Below are positions 1 to 9,800 of a stretch of DNA of 28,801 nt, piece by piece (positions within the stretch are counted from its first letter, which is position 1; each line of letters opens with the position of its first letter). The position numbers and the translations under genes are program-made. Source of the stretch: Temnopleurus reevesii (taxonomy: Eukaryota; Echinodermata; Echinoidea; Temnopleuroida; Temnopleuridae); the NCBI GenBank assembly GCA_036244855.1, contig BQKZ01005366.1, forward strand, positions 1 through 28,801. The letters run 5' to 3'. A model generated the notes under the pieces. The model did not search any database, was not told the origin of the DNA, and worked only from the letters and a program-made list of their open reading frames with translations.

Positions 1-3000
1 TGAAACAGTCTCAATTGGTCAAACAAATCGACACTTAGACGTTTTTCACACAGATTGTGTTTCGTGAGCGGGTTGTGTAGCGGACCTCGTACGAGCGTCT
101 ACGCCGAGAGTTACGGCGCAAGGCCTATGAGTGGAACGCTCAGCTTGAGTGACGAAACCGCGCGCCCCAAAATCCAATTATACTATCAAAACAATCCTTG
201 TAACTGTAAAAGGCAAATACACACTCTCAATAAAATACAGATTCAAAATTTAATCACAAACAAGAGAGATTCATTTCATTTGTGTGAAATTCTGTCCGAA
301 AAGTCAAATAGATATCACGCACCTTCTCAGTCAAGAAAAGACGATAATTAAGCGGCCATGTGATAGTAATATTTGCTATTCTCAAGTTTTCAGACCCGCT
401 CGTTGTTTGGAATGAGACGAGTCGTGTAAAATAATGAAACAACTAAGTTGACTTTTCTTTTCTTGTCGACTCAAATGTTTCGTAAGTCGCTTTGACTTTG
501 TATGTATTTTCAAATATTTTAAAGGTCCAATCAACTTTCACAACCCTTAGATTCTCAACTGAGATTGGCGTGAAATAGATTACCTTTATTTTCCAAGCCA
601 AAGTGGAAAACGGGGAAAATATAAAGACTAATTTGGTTTGACAGGTCTGACAATTTAGATTATAATGAATTATTTGGTGGACTGTTTTTGGCGTCGTTTA
701 GTATCACTCAAATAGCGAGAAAGAATTTTAGCTAGCCAGCTGTGGTAGTGCAATTCCAATCAAAGGATCGTGAAAACAACAATTGAGGAGCTGAGCTGAG
801 CCTCGAGTTGTTCTTCCCAACCTTCGTACAAATTTATTTGTGCTGGAATTACTCACTTCAGCAGGCTGAAAATTGCTTGACGCAGGTGTTTACGCCAAAG
901 AGTATGTGTGGATGAACTTTTGATTAACGTTATTTCGTCGGGAAAGGAAAGATCCTTTTTATTATTCAAACGCTTCCCAACAAAAAATATTCCAGAAATA
1001 ACCGAACGACTAATGCAAAATTGTGAACTCTGAATTTTGTTCACAAAGCACCCACACCCGATCGTTTTCTTTTTTTTTTTCTAGATATATGGATGGGGTG
1101 ACAGAACAACAATCAAGAATTTGAAAACTAAGCAGAAAACTATTCTCAGTGTCAACATGCGATCGGGAAATTCCCACAAGCCAGCGTGTGAACACCTGTT
1201 CCCTAGCTTTAGAGAAACTTTCCTCGCTCGCCCTTTGGTAACGAGAACAGTTCACGCTACAACGAAAGTTACAATCTCAGAGCAAGGCAGCGGCAGCAAA
1301 ATTAAAAATGCAACCGACAGTCAAGCTCTGAATAGAATACAATGTATTAAAAGAACAAAAGACCAAATATGTGACCACGCACTACTACAATGGATGAATG
1401 CAGGGCGTTGGTCAAAAATGCCACGTGCGTTGCAACGGAAAAGTACAACGCCGTAGACAAAAAAATAACGACATGAATATTGAAAATATAGCTTATAAAG
1501 AACACTTAGTGAATGAAATGACTAATGACTAATGTGTACGATGAAAATGGGGTTGGACGTAAACTGAAAGTACACGAGACCCACTCTCAACGTAACGAAG
1601 TCAAACACGCAACTTGTAGAACATGCGACAAATTGGACACTTCACACACACGCTTCACACACGCAAAAATGATGAAATGTGAAGTTAGAAACAAGGTGAA
1701 AATGAATTAAAGCACAGGTTCAACGAAAGCGAGTACGCCATTTATTGTAATACGTGGTTAAGTGGTTAAGGCAAACTACGGGAAAATACTATTGGGGTTA
1801 GAATTACTTACTTAAATTACCTACAAGTTGCTTACTTCGCTAAACATACACTACATAAACTAACACTACATCGTTGCACTACATATCAGTCATCACGCAC
1901 GCATATCATTCATACTCACATGCATGATGTCGGCGATGGCTGTCCGTTGTCCCCGGGCAAAGACGGTGAAGTACAACACGTCCGTGCACGTTGGGGTCCA
2001 GTTCAGCTCTGGCGTCCCATCGGCTCCTCCGGCAAGGCCGCACCATGAACCACTCGAGCGTGCGTCCGTCCACGCACGCACACCACAGAGAACACAATGG
2101 CATACCTCGCATAACGGACATTAACATAATCCCACAATTACTACAACAGTTTATATATTTTCTTATTTAAAGATAATCTTGGGCCAAGTCTTGGGTCTTG
2201 GCATTCTAACGTTAAATAGTTAGACTGGATTTAAGGTAATTGGACAGCTGTAAGTAAAATAAAAGCTTCTCATAGATATATGAAGTTGAAATATGCAAAA
2301 CCTGGTCTAACTTGACCATGTTGACATGTCTTTTTTGGAAGATAATTGTGAAGACTTAAATTAAGTTAAATGGGAGTTGTTTATTTCGCCATTTTTTTGG
2401 TCTGTCCTGCTCACTGTGATTGTTGATATTTTTTTATTTTGCACTGCACCAAGAAGGGTCTATCCCAAAGAAATATCTGTCCAACAGGAACATAAAAATC
2501 AGATGAACAAAACAAACAAGTTTGAGAAAAAGCAGACTGTGACGATATTGCATAATTGAATGAGTCTTGATCAAGAGCTAGAGATTGAACATGTCTGATT
2601 AATGAGAGCCCACCTGTAAATCATCGAGAATGAATCATCGCCATAATTAATAAATACCAGCTTATCATAAAAGTCACGTCTCAGAGTCATCCTGATAGAG
2701 TCCTACAACACGAAATTAATAAATGTTTAAGTGTTTAGACAAGTTGGCAACTGATTATGCCATAGGTGCACAATTGACCATTTATTATATTTATATCAAT
2801 GTTATATAATGTTACTTTTTTTCTCCCCCAAAATATGATTTTGTATAAACTTTAGCTGTAAGATACATGTATGTCCATGATTTGCTTACAGATGTTGTAT
2901 CTTGATGTAGAAATTATGATTTTTTTTCCTGCTCATTTAAAAGAAAAGTATTATTCTGGGGTAGACTTTTCTTTTAAACATTTTCATCTATCTTCCCTGC

Positions 3001-3098
3001 AATTATCCAGGAAAGGATGTGAAACAAGCGCCAAGAAATCTGATTGTGACTTCTACTTTCTGGCATCCACGCTTTTTCAAATTTATCAGACTGTCATC
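1..3098. other. 5' flank of MTRF1L, no supported gene
   Basis: I see no convincing coding exon here; the short open frames lack recognisable motifs and codon bias. The stretch is AT-rich apart from two CpG-dense patches at about 60-170 and 1915-2085. A good splice acceptor just before 3012 (pyrimidine tract ending in CAG) lies 87 bases upstream of the MTRF1L start, so an untranslated first exon and the promoter are probably somewhere in this region. The exact place cannot be fixed from sequence alone. Confidence 0.5.
60..170. promoter_or_regulatory. CpG-dense patch, possible promoter
   Basis: About sixteen CpG dinucleotides fall within some 110 bases, in otherwise AT-rich, CpG-poor surroundings. 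Such a patch can mark an unmethylated promoter or a 5' untranslated exon. It could serve MTRF1L, almost 3 kb downstream, or a neighbour left of the window. No TATA box or initiator is obvious. This is inference from composition only. Confidence 0.2.
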
Positions 3099-3824
3099 AT
3101 GCAGAGTATACAGCTGAGCAGATGTACACAGCGTCTTGCTGCGTCAAATACTGGTAGTCTATTCAAACAGGTGTTTCCAACAGGATGTGCAAATGTTCAC
3201 TCTACAAATCACAGCGTGTTTCACCTAGGCAGTGTAAAAACTCCTGGAGAGAAATCTAGTTCCACATCAAGTAGCCTCTATCAACAGGAGTTTTCAACAG
3301 GAGGCGTCAGTATACACAAATCAAAACCCAATACGTTAAGGCTTGGCAGTACAAAAGTACCTGGAGCAAAGTCTAGAACCTTTGCAAGAAATTCTAGTGC
3401 CTTAGCCAGTATTGATGTTCCCTTTGCCAAAGAAAATGCCAAACATCATTATCACTCTATCATGGATTCACATCTATTAAATAGAACATGTCATAATGGC
3501 AGTCCAGCTCACGTTTGGTCTAATTGGATGCAACGTAAACACTTTTCATCATCTCACACAACCAAACTTGCCCTTTGGAGGAATCTTCGCACAGATAGAT
3601 GGGTGCAAGGCCATTTCTTAAGAACAGCCTCGCAGTGTCCATTCAGAGGTATGGGTGTGAGAAATGATAACCAGTCTTCTCTTCATGCCCTGGGTAGAGT
3701 GCAGGCATATGGATCCAATGCTAGTAGCGAGACTGATGATCCTCTTTCACCAAAGAGTCCTGAATTCAGATTCTACATGGAACACCTAAGAAAGGAGCAC
3801 CAGTCCTTGTCAGATACATTACAG
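3099..3824 (+). CDS. MTRF1L: MTRF1L coding exon 1 (residues 1-242)
   Basis: I chose the ATG at 3099 because it follows a likely acceptor at about 3011 and opens a basic, Ser/Arg-rich targeting-like N-terminus ([16 protein letters not shown]). The frame is open further upstream to 2871, but that part reads like intron. The donor is CAG|GTTTGT after 3824, phase 0. Most of the exon is low-conservation extension with an internal 39-residue repeat. The release-factor fold begins only near the end, around [20 protein letters not shown]. Confidence 0.85.
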
Positions 3825-6800
3825 GTTTGTAACATAATATTTTTGTCTTCTGAAATTTTGACAACTAAATATAATTATAACAGTTTTTAAAGCAAAACAC
3901 AAAAAAATAAGTTATGACTGTATGACTAGTTTGGGGAATCTGCTTTGGGTATTGTTTTCAACTATACATTGTAGATTACAGATAAATGTACTGAAATATA
4001 TAACCTGGAGTTAGTTTCTAGACTATTATTAAATGCCTTCGCCACCGTTAGGTGCTGCTGGAGGTTTTTTTTTTAATTCAACATAAGAACTACATGTAGT
4101 CATCAGCTTTTCTTTTAGTTATGTGCCACAATATTGCAAAAGCCTTTGTGGAACAGTCCCTAATAATGTATATCATAAAATTATTATAGATTCCACCCCT
4201 TTGGTGACCCTTACCTAAGGCTTCATGCAATATGGCCCCATGCCACTGAGTTAGGACCTGAAAAGGTCACTCTTCACAAGAAACTCTTGAAAAAGGTTCC
4301 AAGTCTTCCCAAGAAACTAAAGTGCATTTCCCCTTGTGACTCTTATAAAGCAGCGGTCCAATATTACCTGCATGCTGTTTTCTCCACAGGGAGGGGAGTC
4401 CTTGTCCGACTCCAGGCAGAAGGAGATACGAGGATCCTTGATGGAGCTTGAGGCTGTGCTGGAGAAATGGCAGGAGCTGATGTCTGCTGAAGAAGAGATA
4501 GCTGACCTTCAGCGATTGATCCAAGGTATGTTTACTCCTATAGTAATTATGCTCAATAACAGGCCATGTGCGCCACAAAATTACATGGATGCAGTCAACT
4601 CTCCATTAGTCGAACTTGTATTTTCGGGGACAAATCATATAAAATCTTTGTTATTTACCTCTTCTAAATCAAATTTTTCAAATAATGTTTTATAGTCATG
4701 AGAGATTCAACTTACCTGTATATGTAGAGTTTACATGAAGAGGATTTATGAGATGATCTGCTCCTTTTAACTGAGCATGTTGAATGTAGCTGCAAACCTC
4801 TGAATTAAAATTGAAAATTTGGCTTATGTCTGATGAATAATAGATCGTTATGCAACATTGATAAATTGTAAACATTGATCACCTTTGGGGTCTCAATGAC
4901 ACTCCCTGTTTAATGTTTCTTTTTTTTTTCTTTTTTCTGAAAGGATCGGCCCAAGACAAGGAAATGATTGAGCTTGCCGTAGCAGAGAAAGATGAACTTC
5001 AGGAGAAAATTAGTGAATTATCGGAGGAGGTAAGGGGGCTTTCAAAATTCTCTCTGTTTAGGCCAGTCATTTTATGACAAAAAAATGGCCAAACCAAAAA
5101 CAAATTGCAAAACTTTCCAAAGCAATTTTATTTGAATGGAAATAGCTATTCTAAAGTTTTGCAATTTGTTTTGGGTCAAATCATATTTTGGATTGCGTAA
5201 TTGGCTGATATAATATCACCTTGCTATTCCGATACCATGCACAAGTATTTTCGAGCAATTTCAGAAACAGCACATCACCAAAAAGCTCCACAAATTTGAA
5301 ATAAATTTCATTGTGTTATTACCCTTTATATGTAGGCGAAAATGGATCTACTTCAGGGAATAATTTTAGTATTCACATTTGATTCGCAATTTTAGACATT
5401 GAAGAAACATTTCAAACACTTTACTGTTCAGTTCTATGTGAAAAAGTTGCTACACAAAACATCTTTTGCATAACAATCCTGCTAAAATGCGTAGCAAATT
5501 GCGATCCGATACCGGGAAAATTATTCCCTGGACCTGATGATTGACATCAAAAGGTGTGCTCCTGTTGCGGTGAAAAAATCTTGTATATGTCTGTCACTTT
5601 AGTGCCTCCGTAAAATTTTTAAATTCCAATTGAAAAACAGCATGTGCTGAACTGGGTTTTTAACCATGTTTGAATAAATGTATCAAATCAAATCCAATCA
5701 ATTTCAGAAAATTTCTGTCCAAATGAACTACTTTTTAACGCAATATAAACATCCCTACCAGGGAAGTGTGAAGGAATTAACTAAAAAAACTTTAACCAAG
5801 AAACACTTGTATTTTGTATAAAAATCCAAGGTATAGACGTAAATGCATTATGGCGCCACATGTGTTTAGATTCGGAGATCTGTATGCGGTAATATAGGGA
5901 TAAGTTTTAAAAAAATGTTAACCCTCTCCCCAAGTGTACTAACTGTATGCTTTCCAGTTTCAAAAACGTTGATGCCAATTCTAGGACCTTCTTGGCGCAG
6001 TCATCGACACACATTTTCCCGCAGACGTTTTTGAGAGGGCAATACAAAAAAAGTTGACAAGTCTATAATGTCTTAAAGTAGCCTTCTTCAAATATTTAAA
6101 GAAGCAAATTATGCAACATAGATCTATAAAATGAATCAATCAAATAACATTCATTTACTAGACCTCTTATTCCATTTGGCTTTTTTGACAACTCTAGTCT
6201 TTCATCCACTATAACTTACCCCTTTTATTACTTGCAGCTGGTTGATCTTCTGCTACCGTCGGAGGAAACTGACGATAACGACGTAATCGTGGAATTCTCG
6301 GCAGGGGTCGGAGGCCAAGAGGCGATGTTGTTCGCAGGGGACATGTTTGACATGTATCAGCGTTATGCGGCTTATCGGGGATGGACGTTTAACGTTTTGG
6401 AGTATTTTACCTCTGATATTGGTAAGTGAATCTTATTGAGTATGAATATGTTTGATAAATCTTATCCAGATATTACTGCCTTGTGGATCCTTCATTGCGC
6501 TTAGTCATATTTTTGTTTGACATATAATTTCTAATTCGAGATTGGAGATGGACGTTCATCATTTTGGAATATTTCACATCTAATATTGGTTAGTACAATA
6601 GAAGGGGGCATATCGGGGCTGGGCGTTCAATGTCTTGGAATATTTTACCTCTGATATCGGTAAGTAAATAATAATAATAGTAATACTTGAATTCATACAG
6701 CGCTTTTTCCAGAGGATACACACAGGGCGTGCTTAAAAAGCAGTTTTTACAACTGAATGCACCTACGTGTACCATGTTTTGAAAGAAAACTACAATAAGT

Positions 6801-9800
6801 AATAAATAGATAAATACATTGAGCTACATTAGGAATTATAAAGATGGGTTTTGAGGTGTTTTTTAAAAAGGTAGTTATTTGGTATTGCAGGAGATTTGTG
6901 GGGCCAAGGACTGAAAAGAGTTGAAACCAGCCTGTTTTTTTTTGGACTTGGGAATCTTATAGGAATACGCACAGGTGGAACGAAGAGAATCTTATTGAGA
7001 TATGAATATGTTGGGCAAATATTACTCAGATATTTACTCACTTGTGGGAAACTATAGCATTTACGATCCTTGCACATAGTTATATTTTTGTCTCATTGTC
7101 TTTTTGTTTGATATGTAATTTCTAATGCGGCTTATCGGATACGAGTTTGACCGAAGCTTGCAACATCAAAGCTCCAGATTTGTAAGAATCCCTATGACTA
7201 GTCTCGCTAGAAGTCATTATCCATTCCACCTAAAGATATGCATAGACATATTTAGGCATTCTAAAACACATAAACAAGGACTACTCATTGAGACTAATCA
7301 TTCTTTGGAAATTTTGCCTTTATTATAGCTCTCAGATGGCCAGACCACATCCAGACAGAGTGGCGCCAATTACGTAACAACCAAAACAATTCTCATTGGC
7401 CTGTATAGATATTTGCCTGATAAGATTTTTGATTAGTTTTTAAGCTGACAAAATAATTAGACTGGCTTAGATAATGGTTGATTGACATTTTAGCTGCTTT
7501 TTCAAAATTTTCACTCCAGGGCTCTTGGCACGAGCATTTCGTATTTCCGATAATGGGGGAAGAACTCCCTTAGATGGACAGATTGAGACCCTCTTTAAAG
7601 GGGCTGGATTTGAAGAAACAAGGAATTATACATTGTATTGTCTAGGGAGAGCATGGGAGAAAAAGGAATATAGGGAGCGATGAGGAAACATTTTATCTGG
7701 GTGTTGCAGTTGACCTGAACGTGCCAATCAAATTCATTGTTCCATGCGCGTCTTGTTAAATGTGCATACCGCGCGCAAATGAAATTATGCGCGTTACAAT
7801 TTGCAAAGTTACAATTGGTTTGCAGTTGATTTTGAGCAACACCCCCAATGTGTTTGACATTTTTGTTTTGTTGTTTGTTTTTTAAATGAAAAATAAATAA
7901 ATCAAATTACATTTTGTCTGTTTTCGCAGGTGGCCTGAGGCATGCGAGTGTTAGCATCAGTGGTGAACAGGCGTACCGGTTCCTCAGACTCGAGGCAGGA
8001 GTGCATCGCGTACAAAGGGTACCGAAGACTGAGAGCAAGGGACGTGTCCATACAAGCACCATGGCTATAGCCGTGCTACCACAACCCAAAGAGGTATGTG
8101 AGAAGTCAATTTTATGGTAAACCGTGACATTAAAGGGAAACCGACCCCTGGGATTATTGTGCTTTCATTGAATGAAGAAAAATCAGAAGAACGTACTGTG
8201 AAAATTTTTGCAAAATCGGACAACCCGTTCAAAAGTTTTGACTTTTCAAAGTCACAGAGATATAACGATCCCTAACGCTAATGGGGATCCGTGCGATCGG
8301 CAAATTCGACGGAATCCATGACGTCATGTCGGACAACTCCTCATTCACTCTGTACACAGAATTTCACATTTTCACCCTTTTTTCAGAAAAGTCAACAAAA
8401 TGTCAATTTTGAGTTGGGGTATAGCATTTCTGTATTGCTTCTGCATGTATCTTGAGAAGAATGATGTTGCAGCCTTACTCTAAATATTACATTGATCCAT
8501 TTTAAACTCAGTCAACACAAAGATTTAACAATTTCTATTTTCTTTGTCTAGATTGATCTGAAATTGGACCCAAAAGATTTGAGGGTGGAAACCAAGAAAG
8601 CGAGCGGAGCAGGAGGGCAGCATGTGAACACGACAGACAGTGCAGTTAGAATTACACATCTCCCTACAGGTAATATATAGATATGTTCACACTTTTACAT
8701 GCCGGAATTAATACAGCTAACACACTGTGCAGTTGGGATCAAAATCTGACAGATGAAATTACAGATGAGTTTTATTACACTTCTTGGCAAATATTGACAC
8801 AGCTTGCGAATATTAGAGACATAGCAATTTACATATTTCACATGTGTTCACATGTTTTGCTGCACGACCTTAAAGGGGAACTACACCCAGACATTAAATT
8901 GCTCTCATTAAATGAAGAAAAATAAGATGAACAAACTGTGAAAATTTGAGCAAAATAGGATAATCCATTCAAAAGTTATGAATTTTCAAAGTTTTGATTA
9001 ACACCCCTCATGTGCTCCTTAAATTGGCAAACGTACAGGCACAAAATGGCTACCAACATGGAGAACTCTCCATTCACTTCGTACACAAAATTTCCCATTT
9101 TCCTCTTTTTCCAGAAAAGTAGAGAAAATTGTGTTTTTTTTTGGTTAAATATATTACAGCCACATCAATTCTGCAAGCATTCCAGAAAGAATGGCATTGA
9201 TTCCTCATTTGAAATATGATATTGATCCATTTTCAATAAATTTATATACAAAGTGAATGAGGGGTTCTCCATGTATGACATCACAGATTAGGCTAATTGG
9301 CTATACGTTGCCAATGTAAGGATGCCCAGCACAGATGAAAATGAAAACTTTGAAAATTCATAAGTTTTGAACGGATTATCCGATTTTGCTCAAATTTTCA
9401 AAGTTTGTTCATTTGATTTTTTTTCATTTACTGACCGTACATTATTGTCTGGGTGTAATTCCCCTTTAAAAGCTGTGAATAGAAAAAAGACTACATAGCA
9501 TTGATTCACCTGTAGAAAGGGAATGTGTAGATCTTTCTGGGGTATGTATGCAAGAATAGTTTTAATTGGTCAGCGCAATTAACTACAACTTTCAAGCAAC
9601 ATCACCCGAGATGATCTATAAAAATTTGACAGACATCACATGTGTAGGCGGAGTTGACTAAACACATTTTTATCATCTCCCTGCCCCCCTCCCATACCAG
9701 GTATGTCAGCTGAGAGCCAGCAGGAGAGGTCGCAACACAAGAATCGCGCCATCGCCATGACGATGCTGGAGACGCGCATCTACAGCCGCATCCTCGAGGA

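Larger units (their letters stand above)
5030..6237 (+). other. MTRF1L: MTRF1L intron 3
   Basis: Intron of 1208 bases holding a small hairpin (5091-5176) and a MITE (5354-5530). The remainder, about 5531-6237, is unremarkable AT-rich sequence apart from a weak similarity near 5700-5800 to 20234-20310, sharing the phrase AAACATCCCTACCA. Confidence 0.75.
6422..7929 (+). other. MTRF1L: MTRF1L intron 4, packed with duplications and insertions
   Basis: Intron of 1508 bases. It contains two copies of the exon-4 tail, a duplicated stretch of its own 5' part (6425-6539 again at 6986-7121), an antisense LINE fragment, an open exon-like piece at 7520-7683 and a MITE at 7699-7846. Bases 7141-7519 hold nothing that I recognise. 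Confidence 0.7.

Noticed and set aside
55..351. 98-codon open frame at the left edge
   Set aside because: No motif or plausible composition, and the open frame is partly due to CpG-rich sequence at its start.
1010..1456. Overlapping open frames of 81 and 111 codons on both strands
   Set aside because: Opposed frames over the same bases with no domain features; likely chance.
2871..3098. N-terminal extension of MTRF1L to the upstream ATG at 2871
   Set aside because: The sequence is T-rich and intron-like, and a good acceptor lies at about 3011; the ATG at 3099 gives a proper targeting-like start.
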